DNA of 64,000 nucleotides from Nicoletella semolina (GTDB taxonomy: Bacteria; Pseudomonadota; Gammaproteobacteria; Enterobacterales; Pasteurellaceae): contig NZ_SLXJ01000009.1 of the NCBI RefSeq assembly GCF_004345745.1, positions 19,294 to 83,293 on the forward strand, in the 5' to 3' direction. A program made the translations under genes and the position numbers. A model generated the notes under the pieces. That model had not been told where the DNA came from, did not search any database, and saw only the letters and a list, made by a program, of their open reading frames with translations. Of the stretch, positions 8,694-18,535 are shown one piece after another (positions within the stretch are counted from its first letter, which is position 1; each line of letters starts with the position of its first letter).

Positions 8694-11063
8694 TTAGCCT
8701 TTTTTCTTTTTTGCTGGTTTTCGTTTTGTGTGTTTAGGGGTCGTGGTTTTGCGTGGTGATTTTTTGGTAGTCAGCACCGCACGCTCTTTGAATTTAGGTG
8801 TGGATTTTTTCGCTCGTTGTTTTGCTGTTTTTCCTCGTGATTTTGGTTTCATGAGGCTAGAAACTAATTCAAAATCAATTTTTTTCTCGTCTAAATTCAC
8901 TGCCATTACACGCACTTTTACGCTATCGCCTAGGCGGAAAATGATTCCATTTCCACCGACTAAACGCTGACGCTCACTGTCAAAATGATAATAACCATTA
9001 TCTAGCGTAGAAATATGCACCAAGCCATCAATCAATAATTCGTTTAATTTAACAAACAGACCAAAGCCCGTTACGCTAGAAATCACACCGTCAAATTCGC
9101 TGCCGATATGATCTTGCATATATTCACATTTTAGCCAATCAGTAACTTCTCTGGTTGCATCATCTGCACGGCGTTCTGTTGATGAACAATGCTCGCCAAG
9201 TTGTGCCATCTCATCAATTGGATAGTGATAGCCGCCAGTCTGCGTATAGTGGCGAGTGTTACCTTTTTGTTTTTCGATCAGATATTTAATGGCACGATGT
9301 AATAATAGGTCAGGGTAGCGGCGAATTGGGGAGGTAAAATGTGCGTATTCTGTTAATGCTAAGCCAAAATGTCCCTCGTTGTCTGGTGAATAGACAGCTT
9401 GTTTTAATGAGCGTAATAGCATTGTTTGAATTAATTCTTTATCAGCACGTTCACGCACAATTTCAAGTAATTTAGCATAATCCTGTGGTGTTGGTGATAG
9501 GCCTCCATCAAGCGTTAGCCCACATTCGCGCAAAAAGGTTTTAAAACTCGTGAGCTTTTCTTCACTGGGTTGAGCGTGAATGCGAAATAATGCCGCTTCA
9601 TCAGCTTGTTCAACAAAGCGAGCCGCGGCAATATTGGCAAGAATCATACACTCTTCAATGATTTTATGGGCTTTGTTGCGAATGATGGGCTCAATTCGCT
9701 CAATGCGTCCTTGTGGGTTAAAAATAAATTGATTTTCAATCGTTTCAAATTCTATCGCCCCACGAGTTTGACGAGCGGTCAATAATACGTCAAACATTGC
9801 AGAAAGGTTTTCTAAATGCGGAACAAGAGCGTGGTAGCGTTCTCGTAAGGCTTCATCGCCCTCCAGTATTTTAGCCACTTTCGTGTAGGTTAGCCGAGCG
9901 TGGGAATTCATTACGGCTTCGTAAAATTGATAATTTTTAAGCTCCCCAGATTCAGAAACCTTCATTTCAGCCACTAAACTCAATCTATCCACTTGCGGGT
10001 TTAATGAACATAAGCCGTTAGACAACACCTCTGGCAGCATTGGTATCACCCGATTAGGGAAATAGACCGAGTTGCCTCGATTTTTGGCTTCTAGGTCCAG
10101 TACAGTTTTTGGACGAACATAATAACTTACATCAGCGATAGCGACCCATAAACGCCAGCCATCATTTTCTTGCTGACAAAATACCGCATCATCAAAATCC
10201 CTAGCACTTTCGCCATCGATGGTTAATAACGGTAACTGGCGTAAATCAATTCGCCCCTGTTTTGCTTCTTCTGGCACTTCTTCATTAAACTGGCGGATTT
10301 GTTTTTCAACGGCATCGCTCCAGCTATGGGGGATCTCATGATTGCGTAGTGCAATCTCAATTTCCATACCAGCGGCAAGGTTATCGCCTAAAATTTCTGT
10401 AATGATACCGACTGGGCGTTTGAAATCTGCTTGGCGAGGCTGCAATTCGACGACTACAACCTGCCCCATTCTTGCCCCTAAGCGATGTTCTTCTGGAATG
10501 AGAATATCGTGTTGAATACGGCTATCGTCAGGGATAACAAAATTAATGCCTAACTCAGTGAAAAAACGCCCCACAATCTGTTTTTTACGAGCTTCTAGCA
10601 CTCGAACAATGCGAACTTCTTTGCGTCCACGGCGATCGGTGCCATTCGGTTGAGCCAAAACAAAATCGCCATGCATTACACGAGCCATCTGTCCGTTTGG
10701 AATAAACCAATCATCACTGCCCTCAACTTGCAAAAAGCCATAGCCATCACGATGCCCAATAACTACGCCTTTCAATAAATCCATTTTTTCAGGTAGGGCG
10801 TAACGCTTGCGTTTGGTAAAAACAAGTTGCCCTGCATTTTCCATTGCTCTTAAACGGCGGCGAATGGCTTCTTGGGAATGCTCATCGTGGAGTTGAAAGG
10901 CAGCTAACAGCTCTTCTTTACTCATTGGGGCATCATAATCACGAATGGTTTGTAAAATAAATTCTCGACTTGGGACGGGATTTTCGTATTTTTCAAGTTC
11001 TTGTTGATAATTTGGGTCTTGGGCTATCGTTAGGTCTTGGAGTATGGTTGCTTCTTGAAACAT
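8694..11063 (-). CDS. rnr: Exoribonuclease R
   Basis: 789 aa processive 3'-5' hydrolytic RNase for structured RNA, mRNA turnover and rRNA/tmRNA quality control. N-terminal helix-turn-helix ([16 protein letters not shown]), two cold-shock domains, RNB catalytic domain with the acidic cluster [11 protein letters not shown], an S1 domain ([17 protein letters not shown]) and a very lysine-rich C-terminal tail. The chosen start has AAGGA 6 nt upstream; initiation at 11063 gives a somewhat longer N-terminus than E. coli RNase R. Converges with plsB. Confidence 0.96.
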   Translation of the reverse strand: MFQEATILQDLTIAQDPNYQQELEKYENPVPSREFILQTIRDYDAPMSKEELLAAFQLHDEHSQEAIRRRLRAMENAGQLVFTKRKRYALPEKMDLLKGVVIGHRDGYGFLQVEGSDDWFIPNGQMARVMHGDFVLAQPNGTDRRGRKEVRIVRVLEARKKQIVGRFFTELGINFVIPDDSRIQHDILIPEEHRLGARMGQVVVVELQPRQADFKRPVGIITEILGDNLAAGMEIEIALRNHEIPHSWSDAVEKQIRQFNEEVPEEAKQGRIDLRQLPLLTIDGESARDFDDAVFCQQENDGWRLWVAIADVSYYVRPKTVLDLEAKNRGNSVYFPNRVIPMLPEVLSNGLCSLNPQVDRLSLVAEMKVSESGELKNYQFYEAVMNSHARLTYTKVAKILEGDEALRERYHALVPHLENLSAMFDVLLTARQTRGAIEFETIENQFIFNPQGRIERIEPIIRNKAHKIIEECMILANIAAARFVEQADEAALFRIHAQPSEEKLTSFKTFLRECGLTLDGGLSPTPQDYAKLLEIVRERADKELIQTMLLRSLKQAVYSPDNEGHFGLALTEYAHFTSPIRRYPDLLLHRAIKYLIEKQKGNTRHYTQTGGYHYPIDEMAQLGEHCSSTERRADDATREVTDWLKCEYMQDHIGSEFDGVISSVTGFGLFVKLNELLIDGLVHISTLDNGYYHFDSERQRLVGGNGIIFRLGDSVKVRVMAVNLDEKKIDFELVSSLMKPKSRGKTAKQRAKKSTPKFKERAVLTTKKSPRKTTTPKHTKRKPAKKKKG

Positions 11064-11250
11064 TGTTCCTTTTTTCTCTTGATAATAATGTGTAAATAAA
11101 AATATAAGATATAAAGTAAGATGGGATAATACGGGCTGGATTGCTTGATAATTTCAACTGACTTTTTAGCTTTTTAAATAAAAGTTGCTTGAGTTTAACA
11201 CACTTCTTTATTTTGTAAAATTTTTACAAAAATCGACCGCTCATCAAAGC

Positions 11251-11266
11251 AGAAATCTAGACGTCT
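11251..11266. promoter_or_regulatory. MetJ operator (two tandem met boxes)
   Basis: AGAAATCT (6 of 8) directly followed by AGACGTCT (8 of 8), the consensus 8-mer bound by MetJ dimers with S-adenosylmethionine. It ends 4 nt before the metJ -35 element, so MetJ most likely represses its own gene. Confidence 0.85.
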
Positions 11267-11269
11267 AAA

Positions 11270-11298
11270 TTGCAAGAATAACTACAATTGATTAGAAT
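11270..11298 (+). promoter_or_regulatory. metJ promoter
   Basis: TTGCAA (11270-11275), 17-nt spacer, TAGAAT (11293-11298), adjoining the met boxes. Confidence 0.7.
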
Positions 11299-11330
11299 GC
11301 GTGCTAATTTTTATTTTTTAGGATCTTCAA

Positions 11331-11648
11331 ATGACAGATTGGAATGGCGAATATATTAGTCCTTATGCTGAACACGGCAAGAAAAATGAGCAAGTGAAGA
11401 AAATTACAGTCTCAATCCCAATTAAAGTTCTTGAAATTTTGACCAATGAACGTACACGCCGTCAAATTCGTAACCTTCGCCACGCAACCAACAGCGAGTT
11501 GCTGTGTGAGGCTTTTCTTCACGCATTCACGGGGCAGCCACTTCCCAGCGATGATGACCTGATGAAAGAACGTAATGATGAAATTCCAGAGGTAGCGAAA
11601 GAGCAAATGCGTGAAATGGGTATCGATCCCGATGGTTGGCAATATTAA
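11331..11648 (+). CDS. metJ: Methionine repressor MetJ
   Basis: 105 aa ribbon-helix-helix repressor of methionine biosynthesis with S-adenosylmethionine as corepressor. Nearly identical in layout to E. coli Met[13 protein letters not shown], the DNA-contacting beta strand KKITVSI, then [32 protein letters not shown] and the C-terminal [15 protein letters not shown] precedes the ATG. The operator upstream shows autoregulation. The gene stands alone, with no metB/metL neighbour. Confidence 0.98.
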   Translation: MTDWNGEYISPYAEHGKKNEQVKKITVSIPIKVLEILTNERTRRQIRNLRHATNSELLCEAFLHAFTGQPLPSDDDLMKERNDEIPEVAKEQMREMGIDPDGWQY

Positions 11649-11702
11649 TTTTTTAGTAATTATACCAGTATAAAAGATAACACTTTGATTAAGGAGCAAT
11701 GT

Positions 11703-11951
11703 ATGTCAAATTTGCCACAAATAATGCGAGAAGTACGTTGGGCGTTATGGCTGACGCTAATTTATATTCTTGGTTGGATAGGTTTTGCTTATTTTTCTCC
11801 GTCAGGACGAGGCTATCTTGGGTTCCCACTTTGGTTTGAGTTTGCTTGCATTTATTTTCCGTTACTGTTTGTATTATGTATATCAATTGTGATTAAAAAA
11901 GTATATAAGGACATTAATTTAGAAGGAAAAGAGGAGAACGTTGATGAGTAA
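11703..11951 (+). CDS. yhdT: YhdT family small membrane protein (DUF997)
   Basis: 82 aa with two hydrophobic segments (about residues 12-33 and 45-66) and a basic then acidic C-terminus. The ATG at 11703 has AAGGAG six bases upstream; the open frame reaches 11685 only by a TTG. It overlaps panF by 8 bp, the same yhdT-panF pairing as in E. coli, which supports a helper or accessory role for the pantothenate carrier. Molecular function unknown. Confidence 0.85.
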   Translation: MSNLPQIMREVRWALWLTLIYILGWIGFAYFSPSGRGYLGFPLWFEFACIYFPLLFVLCISIVIKKVYKDINLEGKEENVDE

Positions 11952-13380
11952 CGCTATTTTGTTTCCCCTACTTGCTTATCTTATTTTTGTTTTTGGTATC
12001 GGATTTTATGCTTATCGTAAACGTCAATCAGGTAGTTTCCTTGCTGAGTATTATGTAGGAGGGCGCTCAATGTCAGGCTTTGTGTTAGCAATGACCACAG
12101 CCGCTACCTATGTTGGTGCAAGTAGCTTTATCGGTGGACCAGGGGCGGCGTATAAATATGGTTTAGGCTGGGTATTGCTGGCGATGATCCAAGTTCCTGC
12201 GGTCTTACTTTCATTAGGTGTATTGGGCAAAAAATTTGCGATATTAGCTCGCCAAACGGAGAGTGTTACGATCAACGATATGCTACTCGCTCGCTATAAA
12301 AGTCCGCTGGTTGTTTGGCTTTCTAGTCTATCATTGCTCTTTTCTTTCTTTGCTATGATGATGGTGCAATTTATTGGTGCAGGGCGACTATTAGAGACAA
12401 CACTTGGCATTTCTTATACACATTCGGTGATCATTTTTGCTTTGACTGTTGGTATCTATACCTTCATCGGTGGTTTTCGTGCCGTGGTTTTAACCGATAC
12501 CATTCAAGGTATTGTGATGATATTTGGCACGTTGCTGCTGCTAGCTGGTGTGATTTACGCCACAGGCGGTATTGAAAACGCAGTCAACCAACTAGAACAG
12601 ATTAATCCACAATTAACCTCACCCTATGGCATTGATGAACGTCCTTTAGACTTTACCTTTATGACCTCTTTTTGGGTGTTAGTCTGCTTTGGGCTAATTG
12701 GACTACCTCATCTTGCGGTGCGGAGTATGGCGTATAAAAATAGTCAAGCACTACACCGAGCTATGATTATAGGTACAGCAGTCGTCGCAATATTGATGTT
12801 TGGAATGCATTTATCGGGGGCATTAGGTCGGACGTTACTTCCTGATCTTAAAGTGGCGGATCAAGTCATTCCAACATTAATGCTGCAAGTTTTACCGCCT
12901 GTCGCTGCAGGAATTTTTCTCGCTACACCAATGGCGGCAATTATGTCCTCCATTGATTCAATGCTCATTCAATCTTCCTCGACATTGATTAAAGATTTAT
13001 ATATCAAAATTCGCCCAAATGAGATAAAAAATGAACAGCGAATTAAACTTTTTTCAACTTTGACAACGTTGATCCTCACGGTTTTGGTGGTATTGGCAGC
13101 AATTGAACCCCCAGATATGCTTATTTGGCTCAATTTGCTCTCCTTGGGAGGATTGGAAGCAACATTTCTATGGGTGATTGTACTTGGATTGTATTGGAAA
13201 AAAGCGAATGCAATGGGGGCGATTTTCTCAATGATTGCAGGCTTAAGCAGCTATATTATTGTGACCAGCTTTGGTATCAAAATTTTCCATTTCCACGCTA
13301 TTGTACCTGCCCTAATTATTGGTCTGACAGGATTTCTTATCGGCAATATATTTGGGAACAAGTTAGACAAACAGTCCTAG
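11944..13380 (+). CDS. panF: Sodium/pantothenate symporter PanF
   Basis: 478 aa member of the sodium:solute symporter family; brings pantothenate (vitamin B5, for coenzyme A) across the inner membrane with Na+. About 13 hydrophobic segments; GGRSMSGFVLAMTTAATYVGASSF near the N-terminus and GGFRAVVLTDTIQG are SSS signatures. GAGGAG lies 7 nt before ATG 11944. Starts within yhdT. In E. coli prmA follows, but not here. Confidence 0.95.
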   Translation: MSNAILFPLLAYLIFVFGIGFYAYRKRQSGSFLAEYYVGGRSMSGFVLAMTTAATYVGASSFIGGPGAAYKYGLGWVLLAMIQVPAVLLSLGVLGKKFAILARQTESVTINDMLLARYKSPLVVWLSSLSLLFSFFAMMMVQFIGAGRLLETTLGISYTHSVIIFALTVGIYTFIGGFRAVVLTDTIQGIVMIFGTLLLLAGVIYATGGIENAVNQLEQINPQLTSPYGIDERPLDFTFMTSFWVLVCFGLIGLPHLAVRSMAYKNSQALHRAMIIGTAVVAILMFGMHLSGALGRTLLPDLKVADQVIPTLMLQVLPPVAAGIFLATPMAAIMSSIDSMLIQSSSTLIKDLYIKIRPNEIKNEQRIKLFSTLTTLILTVLVVLAAIEPPDMLIWLNLLSLGGLEATFLWVIVLGLYWKKANAMGAIFSMIAGLSSYIIVTSFGIKIFHFHAIVPALIIGLTGFLIGNIFGNKLDKQS

Positions 13381-13415
13381 TGTGTCTAATCATACAGATT
13401 AATCATATTTTAAAA

Positions 13416-13424
13416 ACAAGCGGT
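13416..13424 (+). repeat. DNA uptake signal core (Apl-type)
   Basis: Exact ACAAGCGGT between panF and dppF. Confidence 0.75.
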
Positions 13425-13447
13425 GAATTGAGGCTAAAATTTTGCAG

Positions 13448-13478
13448 AGGCTACAGACTAGGTTTTAGTTTGTAGCCT
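13448..13478. terminator. Hairpin downstream of panF
   Basis: AGGCTACAGACTA (13448-13460) pairs with TAGTTTGTAGCCT (13466-13478), 13 bp with one G-U pair and a 5-nt loop. No U-run follows, so it may be an mRNA end stabiliser or a factor-assisted terminator rather than an intrinsic one. Confidence 0.5.
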
Positions 13479-13535
13479 ATTATGACAAATTCAGGCTATA
13501 ATTTTATCCACTAGCAATGAAATGAGAATTCCCTA

Positions 13536-14528
13536 ATGATTGAAATGCAAAAAAATAGCCAAAACTCTCCGCTCTTAGATGCGGTCAATTTGAAAAAATA
13601 TTACCCTGTAAAACAGAGTTTATTTAGCCAGCCTAAAATGGTCAAAGCGGTCGATGGTGTATCTTTTCAACTTGAACGAGGAAAAACTCTTGCTATTGTT
13701 GGCGAGTCTGGTTGTGGAAAATCAACATTAGGGCGAATGCTCACAATGATTGAACGCCCAACTGAAGGGGAACTGTTTTATAACGGACAGAATTTTTTAG
13801 TCAGCAACAGTGAAACGGATAAACTTCGCCGCAAAAAAATCCAAATTGTTTTCCAAAATCCCTATGCTTCACTGAATCCTCGTAAAAAAGTGGGAACAAT
13901 TTTAGAAGAGCCGCTATTGATTAACACTACACTAACCCAAGCTGAACGGAAGGCAAAGGTACTGGAAATGATGGGAAAAGTAGGGCTAAAACCTGAATTT
14001 TACGATCGCTACCCACATATGTTTTCTGGTGGACAGCGGCAGCGTATTGCGATTGCTCGTGGGTTAATGCTTGATCCTGATATTGTTGTGGCAGATGAAC
14101 CTGTTTCTGCATTAGATGTATCCGTCCGTGCCCAAGTATTAAATTTAATGATGGATCTACAAGATGAAATGGGACTATCCTACGTTTTTATTTCACACGA
14201 TTTATCCGTTGTTGAACATATTGCTGATGAAGTATTAGTGATGTACTTAGGTCGAGTGGTTGAGCAAGGGGAAACAAAAAATATTTTTAATCACCCTCGC
14301 CACCCTTATACTCAAGCCTTGTTATCTGCCACACCACGTCTAGAGCCAGAGCAAAGAAGAGAAAGAATTAAATTAACAGGTGAATTGCCTAGTCCATTGA
14401 ACCCACCAAAAGGCTGTGCATTTCACGCACGCTGTCGGCTGGCAACAGATATCTGTAGACAAGAACGTCCTGCCTTAGAACGCTATTCTGACGGCACGCA
14501 AATTGCCTGTTTTATGGTAGAAGAGTAG
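13536..14528 (+). CDS. dppF: Dipeptide ABC transporter ATP-binding subunit DppF
   Basis: 330 aa ATPase of the OppF/DppF class. LKKYYPVK near the N-terminus, Walker A GESGCGKST, FQNPYASLNPRKKVG, ABC signature SGGQRQR, Walker B VVADEPVSALD, and a C-terminal oligopeptide-transporter domain with GCAFHARCRLATDIC. It is closer to E. coli DppF than to OppF throughout. It normally pairs with DppD under the DppBC permease, but no dppA/B/C/D is adjacent; it appears as a single gene between panF and a GNAT gene, with a TATAAT (13497-13502) upstream. Either it works with remote permease genes or is a leftover. Confidence 0.94.
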   Translation: MIEMQKNSQNSPLLDAVNLKKYYPVKQSLFSQPKMVKAVDGVSFQLERGKTLAIVGESGCGKSTLGRMLTMIERPTEGELFYNGQNFLVSNSETDKLRRKKIQIVFQNPYASLNPRKKVGTILEEPLLINTTLTQAERKAKVLEMMGKVGLKPEFYDRYPHMFSGGQRQRIAIARGLMLDPDIVVADEPVSALDVSVRAQVLNLMMDLQDEMGLSYVFISHDLSVVEHIADEVLVMYLGRVVEQGETKNIFNHPRHPYTQALLSATPRLEPEQRRERIKLTGELPSPLNPPKGCAFHARCRLATDICRQERPALERYSDGTQIACFMVEE

Positions 14529-14591
14529 TGGCTAAAGAATGGTAAAGCAAATATTTAATTGCTTATTTATAATTTGTAAAATTTTGCCGAT

Positions 14592-14620
14592 AACTGACCG
14601 CTCATTAGCGGTCAGTTTTG
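14592..14620. terminator. Bidirectional terminator between dppF and the GNAT gene
   Basis: AACTGACCGCT / AGCGGTCAGTT: perfect 11-bp arms (14592-14602, 14607-14617) around CATT, with TTTG after on the plus strand. Confidence 0.8.
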
Positions 14621-14621
14621 T

Positions 14622-15164
14622 TTAGGCATTTGCAAATGTGCGTTTAATCCAATAACGTTGTGTCGTTCTATCTGCAATGGTGATTTCATTTTCCAGTACG
14701 CCGCCGTTTTTCTGAATGACTTTTGCTGATGCTTGGTTTTGCTTATCGCAAGTGATCAGCACATTATTAATTTTGAGTTTATCGACTTCCTGCAAAGCTA
14801 AGCCCAACATTTCTGTCGCAAGACCTTGATTCCAATAATTGGGGTGAATGGAGTAGCCTATATGCCCCCCAACTTGATAAAGCCTATCATTTAGTTCGTG
14901 GCGAATATTGATGATACCCACTATTTTTTGCAATTCTATATGCCAAGCAAGGTAAGTTGAATCTGCGACTTTGTCAAAACCGAACAAATTTGTGCCTGCG
15001 GGGGCGTTAATATAGGCTAGCCAGCAATCGAGTTCATCATCAGCAAAATGCTCTAAACAACTTCCCCCAGCGGAGGTTTTGCCTGATTGAATGAAAGCGT
15101 GTTTATAAGCATTTAATGCTGAAAAATGCGTCTCGCTTGCGGATATTAATGTAATACGTTTCAT
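14622..15164 (-). CDS. GNAT family N-acetyltransferase
   Basis: 180 aa, single Gcn5-related acetyltransferase domain of the RimJ/RimL-like type. The acetyl-CoA region shows WHIELQKIVGIINIRHELND, then GGHIGYSIHPNYWNQGLATEML, a variant of the Q/RxxGxG/A loop, and a late ITCDKQNQASAKVIQKNGG segment. The substrate cannot be told from sequence. Converges with dppF on a shared terminator; divergent from tig. Confidence 0.85.
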   Translation of the reverse strand: MKRITLISASETHFSALNAYKHAFIQSGKTSAGGSCLEHFADDELDCWLAYINAPAGTNLFGFDKVADSTYLAWHIELQKIVGIINIRHELNDRLYQVGGHIGYSIHPNYWNQGLATEMLGLALQEVDKLKINNVLITCDKQNQASAKVIQKNGGVLENEITIADRTTQRYWIKRTFANA

Positions 15165-15368
15165 CTGCCCTCTACATTATTAAAATATTGTTAAATCATT
15201 GATAAAAATAAGTGCTTCGTTTTGATAATACTACACTTATATTATGCGTTCAATGGTGAAATAACAACCAAGTATGTGTTATTTCTCGACATTCCATCAA
15301 TTCAACGCTACAATTTGCACCTATTTTTCTATCTGTATTTTATATACCCACTCTTATTGAGGTTTAAA

Positions 15369-16670
15369 ATGTCATTTTCTATTGAAACAACTCAAGGTTT
15401 AGAACGCCGTGCAACCATTACCGTTGAAGCTGCTCGCATTGAAGCTGGCTATAAAGAACAATTGAAAGGTTATGCGAAAAATGCACGTGTTGACGGTTTC
15501 CGCAAAGGTAAAGTGCCACATAATATTATTGAACAGCGTTATGGCTTAGCTGCTCGCCAAGATGTGTTATCAGATGAAATGCAGCGTGCATTCTTTGATG
15601 CGGTAATGAGCCAAAAAATTAATCTTGCTGGTCGTCCGACATTCACGCCGAATAACTATGAATTAGGACAAGATTTTAGCTTTACTGCAACTTTTGAAGT
15701 TTTCCCAGAAGTTGCACTAAAAGGCTTAGAAAACATTGAAGTCGAAAAACCTGTTGTTGATATTGCTGAAGCCGACTTGGATAAAATGATCGATGTGTTA
15801 CGCAAACAACAAGCCACTTTTGCAGAAAGCCAAGAAGCAGCAAAGGCAGATGATCGTGTTACCATTGATTTTGTCGGCTCTGTTGATGGCGAAGAATTTG
15901 AAGGTGGCAAGGCAGATGATTTTGTGTTGCCTATGGGGCAAGGTCGGATGATCCCAGGTTTTGAAGACGGTATTGTAGGTAAAAAAGCGGGTGAACAATT
16001 TGAAATTGATGTCACCTTCCCAGAAGAATATCACGCAGAAAACCTGAAAGGTAAGGCAGCAAAATTTGCCATCACTTTGAAGAAAGTAGAAAATATTGTA
16101 TTGCCTGAAGTAACAGAAGAATTTGTGAAAAAATTTGGTAATGCGAAATCTGTAGAAGATCTCCGTGCAGAAATTAAAAAGAATATGCAACGTGAGCTAA
16201 AAAATGCGGTCACTACTCGTATTAAAAAGCAAGTGATTGATGGTTTAATCGCACAAAATGAAATTGAAGTGCCAAAAGCAGCGGTAACAGAAGAAATCGG
16301 CGTATTACGTCAGCAAGCGGCTCAGCGTTTCGGCGGCAACCCAGAAATCGCTGCACAACTTCCAGCCGAATTATTTGAAGCTGAAGCAACTCGCCGTGTG
16401 CAAGTAGGCTTATTACTTTCAACCGTCATTGCCGCAAATGAATTAAAAGTTGATGAAAAACGAGTGGAAGAAACTATTGCAGAATTAGCTTCTGCTTATG
16501 AACAGCCTGCTGAAGTAGTTGAATATTATGCGAAAAATCGTCAATTAACTGAAAATATTCGCAATGTTGTTTTAGAAGAACAAGCGGTTGAAGCAGTACT
16601 TGCTAAGGCGCAAGTTACTGAAAAAGCGATGTCATTTGATGAAGTCATGGCACAACAAGCTCAGGGCTAA
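15369..16670 (+). CDS. tig: Trigger factor (ribosome-bound chaperone and prolyl isomerase)
   Basis: 433 aa. Binds at the ribosome exit tunnel and folds nascent chains. N-terminal ribosome-binding domain with the signature region GFRKGKVP (about 44-51), a middle FKBP-type domain ([19 protein letters not shown] to about 245) and a C-terminal helical chaperone domain. ATG 15369 has GAGG upstream; the frame is open to 15222 but the extra part is leader with no homology. No clp genes follow, unlike E. coli. Confidence 0.96.
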   Translation: MSFSIETTQGLERRATITVEAARIEAGYKEQLKGYAKNARVDGFRKGKVPHNIIEQRYGLAARQDVLSDEMQRAFFDAVMSQKINLAGRPTFTPNNYELGQDFSFTATFEVFPEVALKGLENIEVEKPVVDIAEADLDKMIDVLRKQQATFAESQEAAKADDRVTIDFVGSVDGEEFEGGKADDFVLPMGQGRMIPGFEDGIVGKKAGEQFEIDVTFPEEYHAENLKGKAAKFAITLKKVENIVLPEVTEEFVKKFGNAKSVEDLRAEIKKNMQRELKNAVTTRIKKQVIDGLIAQNEIEVPKAAVTEEIGVLRQQAAQRFGGNPEIAAQLPAELFEAEATRRVQVGLLLSTVIAANELKVDEKRVEETIAELASAYEQPAEVVEYYAKNRQLTENIRNVVLEEQAVEAVLAKAQVTEKAMSFDEVMAQQAQG

Positions 16671-16690
16671 TCTTTTTATGTAAAAACAGT

Positions 16691-16749
16691 AAGCGGTTGG
16701 TTTTGAACGGAAATTTGCAAAGAATTGATGTGAACTGACCGCTTTTGCT
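16691..16749 (+). terminator. tig terminator
   Basis: AAGCGGTTGGTT (16691-16702) pairs with AACTGACCGCTT (16733-16744), 12 bp including two G-U pairs, then TTGCTTT. The arms carry degenerate uptake cores. Confidence 0.65.
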
Positions 16750-16849
16750 TTAAATTATTTTTATTATCCATTTATCTGTTTTTACATTTATCCGCTATTT
16801 GATCTTAATATTTTTAAACATTTCCTCACTTTAATAAGCGAGAAACATA

Positions 16850-17299
16850 ATGGATTTAACTTTTATTCAAAAACTTCAGCTATTTGCCGCTAACAATACG
16901 ATTATGGTCGTAGCGTGGGTGGCACTTTTCGTTGCTGTACTATTTAGTTTTTATAAAGCAGCCACAAACAAACATAAGGTCATCGGTAATCACGAAGCCA
17001 CTTTGCTGATCAATAATCAAGAAGGGATTATCGTTGATATACGTTCTGATGACGAATTTAAATCAGGACACATCATTGATAGTCTGCACGCATTTCCAAC
17101 TGATATTAAAACCGAAAAAGCCACATTTTTGAGTAAATATAAAGATCGCCCTGTTATCGTTGCCGATAATAATGGTCTACTTGCAGCAGGTTGTGCAAAT
17201 GCCTTGGTGAAACAAGGATTTAGTGATGTCTATGTGTTGAAAGAAGGCATTGCTGGCTGGCGAGCAGCAAACTTACCCACAGTAAAGAAACATAAATAG
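16850..17299 (+). CDS. yibN: Membrane-anchored rhodanese-like protein, YibN family
   Basis: 149 aa: an N-terminal membrane segment (about residues 16-35) followed by a cytosolic rhodanese-like domain (VDIRSDDEFKSGHI; GIAGWRAANLP). The usual catalytic loop cysteine is missing: the position reads VIVADNNGLLAAGC, so classical sulfurtransferase activity is unlikely unless Cys in AAGC serves. It stands directly before secB, as yibN does in E. coli (where grxC lies between), linking it loosely to membrane-protein export. Confidence 0.82.
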   Translation: MDLTFIQKLQLFAANNTIMVVAWVALFVAVLFSFYKAATNKHKVIGNHEATLLINNQEGIIVDIRSDDEFKSGHIIDSLHAFPTDIKTEKATFLSKYKDRPVIVADNNGLLAAGCANALVKQGFSDVYVLKEGIAGWRAANLPTVKKHK

Positions 17300-17352
17300 T
17301 GATTCATACCACTTACTATATTTACCATTTTAACGATAAAAAGGAATAGATT

Positions 17353-17859
17353 ATGTCAGAGAATGAAAAAGTGGCTGCCCCAGAAGCAGCAAGCGAAGGG
17401 CAAACGCCTTTCGAATTACAAATTCAACGTATTTATGTGAAAGATGTTTCTTTTGAAGCACCAAACCTCCCTCATATTTTCCAACAAGAATGGAAACCAA
17501 AATTAAGTTTTGAGCTAGATACTCAGACTAACCAAATTGCGGAAGAGACTTATGAAGTAACACTGCATATCAACGTGGAAACCACAATGGAAGATAGCAG
17601 CGATGTTGCTTTTATTTGTGAGGTTAAACAAGCTGGTGTCTTTACTATCAAAGGATTAGAAGGCGTACAACTGGCTCACTGCTTAGCTTCTCAATGTCCA
17701 AATATTCTTTATCCGTACGCTCGTGAGCTTATTGCAAGCTTGGTTAATCGTGGAACTTTCCCTGCTTTAAATCTTTCACCAGTCAATTTTGATGCACTGT
17801 TTATGGATTATCTTGAACGCCAACAGGCAGAAGCAGAAGGCGAAGTAAAAGCAAACTAA
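17353..17859 (+). CDS. secB: Protein-export chaperone SecB
   Basis: 168 aa tetrameric cytosolic chaperone that keeps preproteins unfolded and passes them to SecA. Typical sequence: [19 protein letters not shown], then [13 protein letters not shown], ending in an acidic tail. AGGAATAG precedes the start. Head of the conserved secB-gpsA-cysE order, here interrupted by one extra gene. Confidence 0.97.
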   Translation: MSENEKVAAPEAASEGQTPFELQIQRIYVKDVSFEAPNLPHIFQQEWKPKLSFELDTQTNQIAEETYEVTLHINVETTMEDSSDVAFICEVKQAGVFTIKGLEGVQLAHCLASQCPNILYPYARELIASLVNRGTFPALNLSPVNFDALFMDYLERQQAEAEGEVKAN

Positions 17860-17944
17860 GTGTTACAAAAATAGGTATGGTACAGCGTGCCTATTTTTTT
17901 ATCCTAAGCGGTCAGATTTCCCCTATTTTTTGCAAGAGGCTACA

Positions 17945-18523
17945 ATGCACCAACCGATTTCACCTAAAATGTTCTACTACGGTTTTCCTGTTTTATTGCT
18001 CACCACTGTTGATGAAAATGGCAAGCCGAATATCAGCCCTCTTTCATCAAGTTGGTGTTTAGGTGATAATTTGGTCATTGGTGTTGGCATTTGCGGAAAA
18101 GCATTTGAAAACTTGCAACGTTGTCCTGAGGCTGTGGTGAATTTGCCTGATTCAAGCTTGTGGCAAAAAATTGAGAAAATTGCATCGCTTACAGCCAAAA
18201 GCTCCATTCCTGATCATAAAAAAGATTTCTATCAATTCTGCGATGACAAATTCAGCTATGCAGGGTTTACTACTCAGCCATCGCTTAAAGTAAAACCGCT
18301 ACGCATTGCCGAATGTCCACTTCAAGCTGAAACAACCGTCAGCAATATAACTGAACGTGATAGTTATGCGATTATTGAATTAAAAATCCAACAAATCCAC
18401 GCACAATCAGACCTGATCTCGACAGAAAATAAAATTGATCCGCAAAAATGGCACCCTTTGATCTATAACTTCCGTTCTTATCACGGTCTAAGTGAAAGTA
18501 TAGGTAAGAATTTCAGAGCATAA
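17945..18523 (+). CDS. Flavin reductase-like (FMN-binding split barrel) protein
   Basis: 192 aa. The N-terminal two thirds resemble the flavin reductase / DIM6-NTAB fold: YYGFPVLLLTTVDENGKPNISPLSSSWCLGDNLVIGVG, a typical FMN-binding beta-barrel opening. ATG 17945 has AGAGG 7 nt upstream; a TTG at 17930 is a less likely start. It lies between secB and gpsA with short gaps (about 85 and 12 nt), so it likely shares their transcript. Substrate unknown; related proteins reduce flavins or act on aromatic substrates with a partner oxygenase, none of which is nearby. Confidence 0.8.
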   Translation: MHQPISPKMFYYGFPVLLLTTVDENGKPNISPLSSSWCLGDNLVIGVGICGKAFENLQRCPEAVVNLPDSSLWQKIEKIASLTAKSSIPDHKKDFYQFCDDKFSYAGFTTQPSLKVKPLRIAECPLQAETTVSNITERDSYAIIELKIQQIHAQSDLISTENKIDPQKWHPLIYNFRSYHGLSESIGKNFRA

Positions 18524-18535
18524 ACCGAGTGCAAA

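Noticed and set aside
13125..13475. 116-aa plus-strand ORF at the end of panF
   Set aside because: Out-of-frame shadow of panF with no homology.
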